Positions 25,690-34,380 are shown, numbered from the stretch's first letter. The stretch: 64,000 bases of DNA from JACMLX01 sp031374935 (GCA_031374935.1 JANMHB010000156.1:1-64000), one strand, 5' to 3'. Numbers and translations are program-made. The notes: generated by a model not told the origin, from the letters alone.

Positions 25690-25896
25690 ATGGCACGGAT
25701 TCAGGGCACGGTGAAGTGGTTCAACGATGCAAAGGGTTTTGGGTTCATCGCACATGAAGGTGGCCCGGACGTTTTCGTCCATTTCAGCGCAATTCAATCG
25801 CAGGGTTTCAAGTCGTTGGCAGAAGGCGACAAGGTCGAATTCGAGATCGTGCAGGGCCAGAAGGGCCCGCAGGCTGACGCCGTTACCAAGGTCTGA
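25690..25896 (+). CDS. cspA: Cold shock protein, CspA family
   Basis: 68 residues, the full length of the family. The RNP motifs are present: 'KGFGFI' and 'DVFVHF', behind 'GTVKWFNDA'. CspA-type proteins bind single-stranded RNA or DNA as five-stranded barrels and loosen mRNA structure. A GAGGAG ribosome site precedes the ATG. The 210-bp gap upstream is long enough for the structured 5' leader usual for cold-inducible csp genes. A perfect 30-bp palindrome follows as terminator. Confidence 0.95.
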   Translation: MARIQGTVKWFNDAKGFGFIAHEGGPDVFVHFSAIQSQGFKSLAEGDKVEFEIVQGQKGPQADAVTKV

Positions 25897-25931
25897 ATCG
25901 GCGAACACGGCGCGGAAGTCGGAACGAGAAA

Positions 25932-25961
25932 GGGGCCGGCGATCCATGGATCGCCGGCCCC
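25932..25961. terminator. Perfect 30-bp palindrome, bidirectional terminator
   Basis: Arms GGGGCCGGCGATCCA / TGGATCGCCGGCCCC form a symmetrical stem. It sits 35 bp after cspA and 23 bp after the end of the convergent NrtR-like gene, so it can end both transcripts. Seen directly. Confidence 0.8.
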
Positions 25962-25984
25962 TCGCGCATTCGCCTCGACCGGCG

Positions 25985-26641
25985 TCAGCGCGCCAGTTCG
26001 AATCGAACGCCCCGCACCGCACCGCGACGACGCTTCGGCGCGAACTTGAACAGCTGTGCCGGACGACCGCGGCCCTCGACTCGCCAGGCCTTCGTGGGCT
26101 CCACCAGATGCGCCGCGTGCAGCGAGCGGCGGAAGCTGGCCTTGTGCAGCGGACGCTCGAGCAACAACTCGTAGACCTGCTGCAACTCACGCAGTGTGAA
26201 GGTCGTCGGCAAAGCATGGAACGCGATCGGCTCGTGCTCGACGGCATGCTTGAGCATCCCGAGCGTCGCCTTCAGCAACGCCTTCTGCCGCGGCGGTAAC
26301 ACGGCGCTCTCGGCCTTCACCCACCCTTCATCCTCGTGCACCGTTCCGTCCGGGTACACCGCCACGAACGCGATCGAGATCGGCGTGTCCGCCGGATGCG
26401 AGCTCTCGGAAAACGCACCGACCTGCGTCATCCAGCGAGGGACCGCACCAACCGTCCTGGTCGCCAGCGATTTCGCCAGCGAGGGAAGCGCCTCGCTCGG
26501 GGCCTTGGTGACACCGATGTACGGCAGCGCCCGCGCTGATCCACGTGCCTTGGCAGTACCGGCTGAGGTGCAGACAAACCATTCGCCGTCGCGCGGCGAC
26601 AGGAGCACCAGATCCAGCGAAAAGAGATTGCGCATTCCCAC
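25985..26641 (-). CDS. NrtR-like regulator: degenerate Nudix domain plus winged helix
   Basis: 218 residues from GTG 26641, or 216 from ATG 26635; both have AAGGA at acceptable distance. The N-terminal two thirds look like a Nudix fold ('LDLVLLSPRDGEWFVC', 'ISIAFVAVYPDGTV'), but the Nudix box is gone. Where REUxEE should stand there is 'LPSLAKSLATRT'. The C-terminus is a winged helix ('FTLRELQQVYELLLERPLHKASFRRSL'). This is the architecture of NrtR, which senses ADP-ribose-type ligands and controls NAD or sugar metabolism. With no catalytic residues it should be a regulator only. No target gene is adjacent; the upstream GH3 gene is on the same strand. Confidence 0.78.
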   Translation of the reverse strand: MGMRNLFSLDLVLLSPRDGEWFVCTSAGTAKARGSARALPYIGVTKAPSEALPSLAKSLATRTVGAVPRWMTQVGAFSESSHPADTPISIAFVAVYPDGTVHEDEGWVKAESAVLPPRQKALLKATLGMLKHAVEHEPIAFHALPTTFTLRELQQVYELLLERPLHKASFRRSLHAAHLVEPTKAWRVEGRGRPAQLFKFAPKRRRGAVRGVRFELAR

Positions 26642-26743
26642 GTCGTCCTTCGCGCCCTGGGATCGAGCTCACTCGGAATGAGTGGCCGATTGGCAGTCAG
26701 CGCGGTGTGGCTGCCAGTGTTCAGAAGGAAAAGGCCGACAGCG

Positions 26744-28498
26744 CTACCGGCCAGAAATCGACATCGTGATCGGAATATAGTGATTGAACACCTGCAGACC
26801 CAATACCCCTCGTGCTGCGGCCAGCTGCGACGCCCGGCTTCCATTCCATGCGATCAGATACGATCCGACCTGCGGGAGCTGCTGGCCAAGGTAGGGGTTG
26901 CCGAATCCGATCAAGACCAGCGGCTTGCCGCGCGCCTGAATTGCGCTCACGAGAGCACCAAGGCCATCCGGTACGCCCGCAGACGCTTGATCCCACTGCT
27001 GCGCGAGATATGAACCCATTATCACAACATCGGTCGAATCGACCTGCGGCAAGATACGCGCCGGGTCGACGAATGGGTCATCCGGGTGCACCACGATCGT
27101 TCGTACCCGCCCGGCAGCCCGGCCGAGCGCTGAAGCGAAGGTCGTCCCTGCCCCGAGATTGGTGCTGCGCGCGACCACGACATGCAGGATGCGTCGTGTG
27201 GCGGCGCTGGCCGACGTGGACAACGGCAACAGCTGAGGCGTGTCCCGCACCAAGGTGACCGATCGCGCGGCGATCCGCTCCGCCAGTCGCCGGTTCGCCG
27301 AATCGCCAACCACTCGGCGAACGCCTCCCAGATCGACCTGCACCCCACGCTGCAAGCCGAGCTGCGCCTTGGCGGAGAGAATCCGACGGACCGCATCGTC
27401 GATCCTGGCGCGAGGAATCCGCCCCTCCGTGACGCCAGCGACCACGGCGTCAATCGTCTGCGCGACATCCTCGGGCTGGATGAGGATGTCGGCCCCGGCC
27501 AGCACGGCAAGCTTCGCTGCCTCCACGGCCCCGTAGCGATCCAGCACCCCGCGCATGTCCATCGCATCACTGATGACCAGGCCGTTGAACCCCAGCTCCT
27601 TGCGCAGCAGGCCTGTCAGCACGGCCGGAGAGAGTGTCCCGGGTGCACCACTGGAGTCCAGCGCCGGCATACTGCCATGGAATGTCATGATGGCGCCAAC
27701 GCCGGCTGCGATGCTGGCGCGAAACGGTGGCAGCTCCACCGAATCCAGCCGCGCCCGCGAGGCGGTCACGACCGGCAATGCCAGATGCGAGTTCACATCG
27801 GTGTCGCCATGTCCGGGAAAATGCTTACCGGTGGCAATCATCCCATGCTCCTGCACACCGCGCACGAAGGACGCGCCCAGCCGACCGACCCATTCCGGGT
27901 CCTCGCCAAAGCTGCGGACGTTGATGACGGGGTTCGCCGCATTGTTGTTCACATCGAGGACCGGGCCATAGACGATGTGAATGCCCAGCGCGCGCCCCTC
28001 GACGGCCGTGGCACGACCGTAGGCGTAGGCGAGCGCCGTGTCACGCGTTGCGCCCAGTGCCATCAACGGAGGAAAAAGTGTCGCACCGCCAAGGTCGATT
28101 GCATTCGGCAGGAAGAATCCGCCGCTGGCCCGGAATCCGGCGCCTGCCTCGAGATCAGCCCCAACCAGCAGCGGAACCGGTGACAGCCGCTGCATCGCAT
28201 TCAGCTTCACCGCCATCTCCATCGGACTGCCGATGGACATGGTGAAGCCGCCCACCTGATCCTTCACGATCCAGGTGCTGAGCTTCGCCCAGGCCGAGTC
28301 GGTCGATGACACGTAGTCGGCAAACACGCTGGGCCAGACCATCTGTCCGACGCGCTGTCGCAAGGTCAGCGAAGCCAGGGTCCGGCGCACCCACGCCCTG
28401 TCCTGCGCCGTCGGCGCGCGGCCATCGGGCCGCTGGGCCGACAGCAATGCCGGCAGCAGGAGTGCGACGGTCGCCGTCGTGCGAAGGAGGAATCGCAT
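26744..28498 (-). CDS. Glycoside hydrolase family 3, NagZ-like beta-N-acetylhexosaminidase
   Basis: 584 residues. A signal peptide ('LLRTTATVALLLPALLSAQ') precedes the GH3 TIM barrel. Seen: 'KHFPGHGDTDVNSHLALP', the loop with the His acid/base of NagZ enzymes, and 'LVISDAMDMRGV' with the nucleophile aspartate. A second alpha/beta domain (about 390-580) follows, which short NagZ enzymes lack. It probably cleaves N-acetylglucosamine from peptidoglycan fragments or other beta-linked sugars outside the cytoplasm. The ATG at 28498 overlaps the stop of the upstream YggX-like gene (TGATG), so translation is coupled. Longer starts run through that gene. Confidence 0.9.
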   Translation of the reverse strand: MRFLLRTTATVALLLPALLSAQRPDGRAPTAQDRAWVRRTLASLTLRQRVGQMVWPSVFADYVSSTDSAWAKLSTWIVKDQVGGFTMSIGSPMEMAVKLNAMQRLSPVPLLVGADLEAGAGFRASGGFFLPNAIDLGGATLFPPLMALGATRDTALAYAYGRATAVEGRALGIHIVYGPVLDVNNNAANPVINVRSFGEDPEWVGRLGASFVRGVQEHGMIATGKHFPGHGDTDVNSHLALPVVTASRARLDSVELPPFRASIAAGVGAIMTFHGSMPALDSSGAPGTLSPAVLTGLLRKELGFNGLVISDAMDMRGVLDRYGAVEAAKLAVLAGADILIQPEDVAQTIDAVVAGVTEGRIPRARIDDAVRRILSAKAQLGLQRGVQVDLGGVRRVVGDSANRRLAERIAARSVTLVRDTPQLLPLSTSASAATRRILHVVVARSTNLGAGTTFASALGRAAGRVRTIVVHPDDPFVDPARILPQVDSTDVVIMGSYLAQQWDQASAGVPDGLGALVSAIQARGKPLVLIGFGNPYLGQQLPQVGSYLIAWNGSRASQLAAARGVLGLQVFNHYIPITMSISGR

Positions 28499-28776
28499 CA
28501 GTGGCTGATTGTCCCTTGCTTGGAGGTATCGATTTCGGCGCTCTCGCCCGCCTTGAACAGGAAGGAACTCATGTTCTTGACCAGGAACTGGCGCGACTGT
28601 GGATCCATGACATTCAGGCCGTAGTGATTGATCAGCATGGTCTGCTGCTTCAGCCAGTCTGCCCAGCACACCTGACAGATCTCGGCCACGACACGCTGTC
28701 CAATCGCGCCGGGAAACGGCGGACGATCAAAGCCGGCGCGCAGGGTACCGCAGCGGCTGCAGGTCAAATCGGGCAC
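28498..28776 (-). CDS. YggX-like Fe(II)-trafficking protein with an added four-Cys motif
   Basis: 92 residues. The core matches YggX: 'FPGAIGQRVVAEICQVCWADWLKQQTM' followed by 'LINHYGLNVMDPQSRQFL', close to the family's W-x-x-W-x-x-x-Q-T-M-L-I-N pattern. YggX helps protect iron-sulfur clusters against oxidation. E. coli YggX has one N-terminal cysteine; here there are four (C6, C9, C34, C37), spaced like a zinc or iron knuckle. The stop overlaps the start of the GH3 gene. The pairing with a cell-wall enzyme has no obvious biochemical reason. Confidence 0.85.
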   Translation of the reverse strand: MPDLTCSRCGTLRAGFDRPPFPGAIGQRVVAEICQVCWADWLKQQTMLINHYGLNVMDPQSRQFLVKNMSSFLFKAGESAEIDTSKQGTISH

Positions 28777-28835
28777 GGGTCACTCGGAAAAAAGAATCGT
28801 CAGCGAGAGTATCGGGAGAATCCCTGAAAGATAGA

Positions 28836-28867
28836 GGCGGGCGAGCGCCCAGTGGCACTCGCCCGCC
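28836..28867 (-). terminator. Terminator of the desaturase gene
   Basis: GGCGGGCGAG / CTCGCCCGCC, a perfect 10-bp stem with a 12-nt loop, 26 bp past the desaturase stop. On the minus strand it is followed by TCTATCTTT. Confidence 0.75.
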
Positions 28868-28893
28868 CGGTCCTGCGCCAGCCTGAGCCTGAA

Positions 28894-29679
28894 TCAGTCC
28901 ACGGGCGAGACAGGCAAGGCAGTCGCGTTCCGGCCGTGCGCGTACTTCACCTCGGCCAACCGCAGCCAGCTGAGCACCATGATGTACATCCATCCGATGT
29001 CGAATTCGAACCACCGGTGCGAGAACTTGGCCGAGTGTGGGTCGGCATGATGGTTGTTGTGGAGTTCCTCGCCCGCGATCATGATGCCGAACGGGATGAT
29101 GTTCCGGCTCTCGTCCTTCACGGCATGATTGCGGTAACCCACCGCGTGGCCCACGCCATTGATGATGCCGGCCGCCCAGAACGGAATCCAGATCATCTGC
29201 AGGCCCCACACGATGCCGCCGACGAAGAAGCCGAAGAGGTAGAGATCGACCGCCAGCATCACCAGAATGCCCAGCGAACTGTGCCGCGTCAGCAGATGCC
29301 GTTCCAGCCAGTCGGCCGGGGTACCCTTGCCATATTTCTCGAGGATGCCTGGCTGGCGCACTGCAGCCCGATAAAAAAAGGCACCCTTCACGACGATGTT
29401 CCGCAGGCCTTCGACGACTGGTGAGTGCGGGTCCCCTTCACGGTCGGCAAACGCGTGATGCTTCCGGTGACACGCCACCCACTCCTTGGTCACCGTGGCG
29501 GTGCTCAACCAGAGCCAGACCCGCATCGGCAAGGAGACGACGGTTGAAAAGCGCACGCCGCGATGCGTCTGTTCGCGATGCAGGAACAGTGTGACGCAGA
29601 TGTTGGTGAGGTGCCCGGCAATGAGCACAAACAGCACCGGCATCCACCACTCATGAGCAAGACTTGCAAACCCAGGCAT
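28894..29679 (-). CDS. Fatty-acid desaturase (delta-9, DesC/acyl-CoA type)
   Basis: 261 residues, an integral membrane di-iron enzyme. All three histidine boxes are present: HREQTH (about 34-39), HRKHH (about 71-75) and HNNHH (near 210). Hydrophobic segments frame them. It introduces a cis double bond in acyl chains and so tunes membrane fluidity. The length is at the short end for the family. AAGGAG ten bases before ATG 29679 supports the start. It is a single-gene unit, with a terminator on the far side and a divergent secreted-protein gene upstream. Its donor system (ferredoxin or other) is not in this window. Confidence 0.92.
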   Translation of the reverse strand: MPGFASLAHEWWMPVLFVLIAGHLTNICVTLFLHREQTHRGVRFSTVVSLPMRVWLWLSTATVTKEWVACHRKHHAFADREGDPHSPVVEGLRNIVVKGAFFYRAAVRQPGILEKYGKGTPADWLERHLLTRHSSLGILVMLAVDLYLFGFFVGGIVWGLQMIWIPFWAAGIINGVGHAVGYRNHAVKDESRNIIPFGIMIAGEELHNNHHADPHSAKFSHRWFEFDIGWMYIMVLSWLRLAEVKYAHGRNATALPVSPVD

Positions 29680-29961
29680 CCGACCGACACTCCTTCGCAG
29701 GGAAACGGGCCAACACAGAGGGCCCCCGCCGAGAAGCCACGCTGCCGCGACTCACGGTCTGGAACAACATTATAGAATAGCGGCAAGGGACCTCACTCGC
29801 AGGGGCGAATGCCGGCGGCAGCAGGTCTGTGCCCGCACCCGCACCGGACTCCGGCGTTGGCGCCTCCGTTGTACACTTCACGCAGGCGTGATCCAGTGCC
29901 CGCAGCAGCCGCGATGTCGCGCCGCTCGTGCCGCAGCATCAGCCTGCCGACACTCAGTGTC

Positions 29962-30396
29962 ATGACCCGTTTCCGCGCTCAACTCCTGGCCAGCGCCAGC
30001 GCGCTGCTCTGCCTCCCGATGGTCACCTGGGCGCAGCAGGCATCAGTGACTGCGACCGCCACGGTTCAGCCGCTCCCGCTCTCTCTGGTGGCTGTGAGGC
30101 GTACTGCGGTGCCCGGACAGCTCGTGGTGCGAATCGTGGGGTGCGGCCAGGGCGCGCTCACCGTCGACACTCGCACCCCTGCAGGGACGATCCGGACGGC
30201 GCGCCACCCGATTCGTCCGAGCAGTGGGTGCGCCGCGCGAGACGTCGACATTCAGCTGGCCGAGGCGTCGACCGGCACCGGTGAGTACCTGGTGAGCCTC
30301 GATCACTCTGATCGCCTGCTCGCACCGTCGGTCTCGCAGTTTGTCATTCCAGCCAGCGCGGCCTGGCCGCGAGCGCAGACCAGCGTGGCCTACTGA
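29962..30396 (+). CDS. Small secreted protein, possible extra fimbrial subunit
   Basis: 144 residues. A signal peptide (cleaved near VTWAQQ) leads into 'ASVTATATVQPLPLSLV', strikingly like the mature starts of the pilin-like proteins below ('ASIAATATVVTPITV', 'ATVSATATVVTPLVV'). The rest is beta-rich with two cysteines (G-C-G-Q-G and S-G-C-A) that may form a disulfide. It is convergent with the usher gene; the coding ends overlap by 7 bp. A minor subunit or tip protein is possible, but no domain beyond the N-terminus is recognised. ATG 29914 is an alternative start that lengthens the signal region. Confidence 0.65.
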   Translation: MTRFRAQLLASASALLCLPMVTWAQQASVTATATVQPLPLSLVAVRRTAVPGQLVVRIVGCGQGALTVDTRTPAGTIRTARHPIRPSSGCAARDVDIQLAEASTGTGEYLVSLDHSDRLLAPSVSQFVIPASAAWPRAQTSVAY

Positions 30397-32945
30397 CCGA
30401 CCCGCGTCAACGTTATGGTCGGCACCCGCGCGGTGGCGCCGTCGTCGGTCGAGGCGAGTGGCACCGTCTTCGAGTCAGCGCGGAGCCCCTGCGCCGCCAG
30501 CCAGACGGCATCGACCTGGATCGTGAGCAGCCCTGGTCGCACGCCGAACAGCACGTATTCGCCATCGCTGAACGATTCCGCTCGGGCGACGACGTCACCG
30601 CGCGGATTCGTCACCACCAGCGGCACCGGGGGCAGTGACAGGCCGCCCGGACGATTCCAGTCGATCCGCCCTTCCACCACTCCACCGGCGACCAGTGGAA
30701 TGTCGAGCGGCTCGAACCGATTCGGACCTGCCTCGATGCTGCGATGCGCAATGGTCGGAATCCAGAGCGGTGATGGCAACGAGGTGGAATCGATCACCAC
30801 TGGCAACGGCACGAAGGGCACCAGGTCCCACACGCGATACCGCCCGTCGGCATCGCTGCGCGCGTAGCCGGTTCCGACCTGCACCATGACGCCCGGCACC
30901 GCCGGCTCGCCGCCGTCGCGAAGGCCGTTGGCATTGCGATCCAGAAAGACCACGCCGATTGCTCCGGTACGCTGCAGCGATGGCCCGGTGACGAACTGCG
31001 GCCGCCGTTCACCGCGCGTGATCAGCGCCGAGCCCTGCACACTCTGGATCGCATTCGACGATCCGCGGGACATCGTCGCCGACGTGTAGCTTCGCACGGC
31101 GTTGAGATCTCGCGACATCGTCAGGGTCGCGATCGGACCACGCTGTCCCTGTTGAAGTGCCACACCGGCATCGATCCGGAAGGATCCCGGCAACGGCATG
31201 GCGAGCGTCACCGCCTGGCGCACGGCACGGCCCCGCGCATCGATCTCACCGATCATCCGGACCAGCGCCGCTCCGAGATACCGTCCACGCTCACCCTGGG
31301 GCAGGAGCATCGCTTCGATGCCGGCTGCGCGCTGCGAGAATCCGGAACGCGACGACTGATCGAACCGGACATAGGGCTGCAGACGAATGCCGGCAGCCTG
31401 CGTCCCAACACCCAGGCGTGCGCGCATCATGTCGCCACCGGCATGGAACACGCTGCGGTCAACACTGGCCTCCACCGAGGTCTGTCGCGCGTCGATTGAG
31501 CGCCAGAAGCCGTACAGGCTGCTCTGCCGACTGCGCCGCGCGGCCAGCAGTGGATCCAGCGGATCCTCCGCAAACCATTGCTGTTCCAGCGACAGGCGGA
31601 GTTGGCGCGATGGCTCGAGGTTGATCGCGAGACGAGTCCGCGACTGTGCGGCCGCGTCGAACTGCACCGCAAGCGCAGACATCGGTGTGCCGACGAATGA
31701 CAGATACGGAGCCTGACGCCATCCGATCGTGTCACGGGCTACAGCATCCACGCCGACACGCATCGTCCATCGGTCGGTCAGACCAACACGCAGGTCGAGG
31801 GTCCCTGCGGCGACGCACTGTTGCCGCAAACGGCACTGCGCAACGCTGACGCCGTACTCGCTGCGATCGCGCGGCAGGAGATCGGCGAGAATCCGCAGGT
31901 TCTCCGACAGCCCGCGCGTCTGGCCGAACGGACCGACCGCCAGCAGGTCCACGGGATTCTCGCCGTAGAGCACCGGCAGCTGCATCTGATACCCAGTGCC
32001 GCGGCCCACCGTATCGACAGCCACCAGTTCACCATTGCGGTACGCTTCGATGGTCCAGCCAGGTGGCAGGTCGCCGCGCAACGTCTGCAAGCCGAACAGC
32101 GCCGGGCGAACGTAGGGCGCATTGGTCATCATCAGGCCACGCCCGAGACGTGGCGTCGGCCCGCCACCCAGTCCATCACCAAGACGCATCTGCGTCAATT
32201 TCCGACCATCACGCCAGACGCCCGTCCACGACGCGAGCGTCGGCAGCCGTGTGCCACCGGTGATGGCGCCGGTGCTCATCTCGAGCGATCCGCCAAGGAC
32301 ATCGAGACCGATCGCGGTTGACCAGCCGAGATCGCGCTGCGCTCCACTGAGCGGTACCGTCAGCGAGTAGTCCACCACCGCACCATCGGCAAGCGGCCTC
32401 GCAAGTGGCGCCGTCAGCAGCTGCGCGGCACTCCCACCCTGTGCCAGGAACCGCGCATGGGCGTGTTCGCGCGCGATGCGTCGGCCGAGCGGCAACGAGT
32501 CGAGCAGTGGCAGCGAGATCACGAGGTCACTCCAGCTCACTTCAAACACCGTGTTCAGCGCCGTCTGCAGGGTCACCACATCGGCGGTCAGTTCACCCTC
32601 GGTAATGCGCAACGCTCCCGCCGTGATCCGTAGCGGGTGTACTCCCGTTCGCACGAGCATCGAGTCGACGTCAAAGACCAGCAAGTCGCGCGACGGCCAG
32701 CGACGCAATTCGACACGGGACTTTGACCGCACCACCACTTCCAGCTCGAGCGCCGCAGCGAGCTCCGCGACCGGCAGCCAGACGCGCTCACCCTGACGCT
32801 CGGCGCGCACCGCAAGCGAGGCTGCTTGCCCAAGCCGGAGATCGAGCAGTGTCGGTTCGATCGCTGTCTGCGCATGCGCTGATGCGGCGCTCATCCCAAG
32901 GACGAGCGCCGCAGTCAGTGTCGTGCGGAGACGCGCGCGAATCAC
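30390..32945 (-). CDS. Usher-like outer-membrane protein of a chaperone-usher fimbria
   Basis: 851 residues with a signal peptide ('LTAALVLGMSAASAHAQ'). A small N-terminal domain is followed by a long beta-strand-rich barrel region. Segments such as 'DLPPGWTIEAYRNGELVAVD', 'ENPVDLLAVGPFGQTR' and 'SEYGVSVAQC' recall FimD/TcfC-type ushers. Near residue 690 an Ig-like SdrD_B-type segment starts ('GVVFLDRNANGLRDGGEPA'), then a carboxypeptidase-regulatory-like domain forms the C-terminus. Ushers accept subunit-chaperone complexes and thread the fibre through the outer membrane. It follows the chaperone gene at 2 bp. The assignment rests on fold-level motifs and gene context; the closest class is probably the alternate (CS1/TcfC-like) ushers. 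Confidence 0.75.
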   Translation of the reverse strand: MIRARLRTTLTAALVLGMSAASAHAQTAIEPTLLDLRLGQAASLAVRAERQGERVWLPVAELAAALELEVVVRSKSRVELRRWPSRDLLVFDVDSMLVRTGVHPLRITAGALRITEGELTADVVTLQTALNTVFEVSWSDLVISLPLLDSLPLGRRIAREHAHARFLAQGGSAAQLLTAPLARPLADGAVVDYSLTVPLSGAQRDLGWSTAIGLDVLGGSLEMSTGAITGGTRLPTLASWTGVWRDGRKLTQMRLGDGLGGGPTPRLGRGLMMTNAPYVRPALFGLQTLRGDLPPGWTIEAYRNGELVAVDTVGRGTGYQMQLPVLYGENPVDLLAVGPFGQTRGLSENLRILADLLPRDRSEYGVSVAQCRLRQQCVAAGTLDLRVGLTDRWTMRVGVDAVARDTIGWRQAPYLSFVGTPMSALAVQFDAAAQSRTRLAINLEPSRQLRLSLEQQWFAEDPLDPLLAARRSRQSSLYGFWRSIDARQTSVEASVDRSVFHAGGDMMRARLGVGTQAAGIRLQPYVRFDQSSRSGFSQRAAGIEAMLLPQGERGRYLGAALVRMIGEIDARGRAVRQAVTLAMPLPGSFRIDAGVALQQGQRGPIATLTMSRDLNAVRSYTSATMSRGSSNAIQSVQGSALITRGERRPQFVTGPSLQRTGAIGVVFLDRNANGLRDGGEPAVPGVMVQVGTGYARSDADGRYRVWDLVPFVPLPVVIDSTSLPSPLWIPTIAHRSIEAGPNRFEPLDIPLVAGGVVEGRIDWNRPGGLSLPPVPLVVTNPRGDVVARAESFSDGEYVLFGVRPGLLTIQVDAVWLAAQGLRADSKTVPLASTDDGATARVPTITLTRVGQ

Positions 32946-32947
32946 GA

Positions 32948-33829
32948 TCAGCTGCCGCCGGCAGGCAGGGTGACCGTCGTCTCGGCATGCTGCGGCGGAG
33001 ATCGCAGCAGTGTGCTCTGCGTGACATCCGGCCGATCAGTCGACATATCGACGGCGATGCGATACAGGCCCGGTGCCAACGTCCGACGATCAAAGGCGAA
33101 CCTCGGAGAAATCGACTGGTATACTGCCGTTTGCATCGTGTGCGAAGCCACAATGCGACCGTCAGGGGCCAGCAGCTTGACGGTGGTGAGGCCGATCCAC
33201 GCCGCGCTGCCGGTGCGCTGCATCGGCGCGCGCACCACGAGCGAGTCGCCCTCCGTCGTGGCTGACAGGACACCCATCTGCACGCCGGTCTGCTGCGCGC
33301 CATTGCGATAGTTGACGGCGATGATCGTGCGAACTTCGAGTGTCAGCCCGACCGACACCGTGGTGCTGTCAGTCGCCGACGGTGACGGCAGTTCGGCATC
33401 CTTCGCAGAGACGATCAGGCGCGCCCAGTATTCGCCGTCTGGCAGTCCAACCGGAGGACGCGCCAGCAGTCGGATGGTCTGTCGCTGATTCGGCAGCAGC
33501 ACCAGCCGGCGCGGAAACGCGTCGACGAAGCCAGCCGCTGACGGCAGCGTGGAGTCGGGCTGTTCGACGATCTCCAGCGTCAGATCACCGGCCGGTGTGG
33601 TGGTCGGATGACCGTACACGGCGCGAATGGTGACTTCGGACGCGCGGTCGGACGGGTTATAGAGTTCGATCGAACCGGCGCGGGCTCGATTGCTCAGAAC
33701 CACTCCTTGCGGCGCGACGAGGATGGCCTGGGCGCCTGCGGAGATCGGAGACGCGAGGAGCAGCAGCGCGGCGAGTGCGCGCAGCCAGCGCGCAAACCGT
33801 GCCTCGCGGGGGGAAGCGGCGGTGTGCAT
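32948..33829 (-). CDS. Periplasmic fimbrial chaperone (PapD-like)
   Basis: 293 residues. A signal peptide (cleaved near SAGAQA) leads to two Ig-like domains. 'ILVAPQGVVLSNRARAGSIE' and 'LYNPSDRASEVTIRAVYG' form the first, and 'RRLVLLPNQRQTIRLLARPP' carries the conserved edge-strand arginine region. 'LPDGEYWARLIVSAKD' follows. Such chaperones cap subunits by lending a beta strand in the periplasm. It lies between the subunit genes and the usher gene, starting directly after the third subunit's stop (33830/33829). It is longer than classical PapD (about 230), mainly in the C-terminal domain. Confidence 0.78.
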   Translation of the reverse strand: MHTAASPREARFARWLRALAALLLLASPISAGAQAILVAPQGVVLSNRARAGSIELYNPSDRASEVTIRAVYGHPTTTPAGDLTLEIVEQPDSTLPSAAGFVDAFPRRLVLLPNQRQTIRLLARPPVGLPDGEYWARLIVSAKDAELPSPSATDSTTVSVGLTLEVRTIIAVNYRNGAQQTGVQMGVLSATTEGDSLVVRAPMQRTGSAAWIGLTTVKLLAPDGRIVASHTMQTAVYQSISPRFAFDRRTLAPGLYRIAVDMSTDRPDVTQSTLLRSPPQHAETTVTLPAGGS

Positions 33830-34306
33830 TCAGATACCGAGGTTGGTGATGGTGACGACGATCGGAGCGGTGTACGCACCGACTCGCTGACCGACAGCGG
33901 GCGCAACCCGACCGCCGAGAAAAAAGGTCGCGCGGGTGGTCGTGGCGAGTCGGAAGCGAGCAGCACCAGCAGGATTGAAACGGATCATCGCCGCGGGATT
34001 GGCCGATGGTGCAGCCCCCGCGGCAGTCGTGCCGAACGTGATCGGCAGCGTGGTGCCTGCGCCATTCATGACGCTCGGCAGCGTGTAGCGAATTTCGAAG
34101 TTCGTACCGATGGCGGCTTCGACCTGGATCTGCCCGCTGAGGGTGATCTGAGCGGCGTCAACGGTCGTCGGGACGCCCGGCAGGATGAAGCCGAACGACA
34201 GATTCTGAAGTGGGCGAACAACCAGCGTCTGGCCCTCGGCACGGTGTGCGAGGACCAGATAGACGCCGGCTGCGAACAGTCGTGCAAGCACAGAAGATCG
34301 GTACAT
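33830..34306 (-). CDS. DUF4402-like pilin subunit 3
   Basis: 158 residues. A signal peptide (cleaved after HRAEGQ) is followed by a beta-rich domain: 'LVVRPLQNLSFGFILPGVP', 'ITLSGQIQVEAAIGTNFEIRY', 'LPSVMNGAGTTLPITFG', and a C-terminal 'FFLGGRVAPAVGQRVGAYTA'. The last motif matches 'FVGGRVVPA-AQAAG-YTGS' of subunits 1 and 2. It is more divergent than those two and could be a minor or tip subunit. It is first behind a hairpin that separates it from subunit 2, and directly precedes the chaperone gene. Confidence 0.75.
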   Translation of the reverse strand: MYRSSVLARLFAAGVYLVLAHRAEGQTLVVRPLQNLSFGFILPGVPTTVDAAQITLSGQIQVEAAIGTNFEIRYTLPSVMNGAGTTLPITFGTTAAGAAPSANPAAMIRFNPAGAARFRLATTTRATFFLGGRVAPAVGQRVGAYTAPIVVTITNLGI

Positions 34307-34343
34307 CGTTGCGGGTGGTCAGCGATGTCGGACAGCAGATCAT

Positions 34344-34369
34344 CTCCGGGCACCCGTCGGTGCCCGGAG
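34344..34369 (-). terminator. Hairpin between pilin genes 2 and 3
   Basis: CTCCGGGCACC / GGTGCCCGGAG, a perfect 11-bp stem with a 4-nt loop, 12 bp after the stop of pilin 2 in the direction of transcription. On the minus strand it is followed by ATGATCT with no T run. It may partly stop transcription so that pilins exceed chaperone and usher, as in other fimbrial operons. Confidence 0.65.
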
Positions 34370-34380
34370 ACAAAGACGAA

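Noticed and set aside
29809..29961. Longer start for the small secreted protein.
   Set aside because: Upstream codons give an Arg/Pro-rich stretch before the signal peptide; ATG 29962 gives a normal one.
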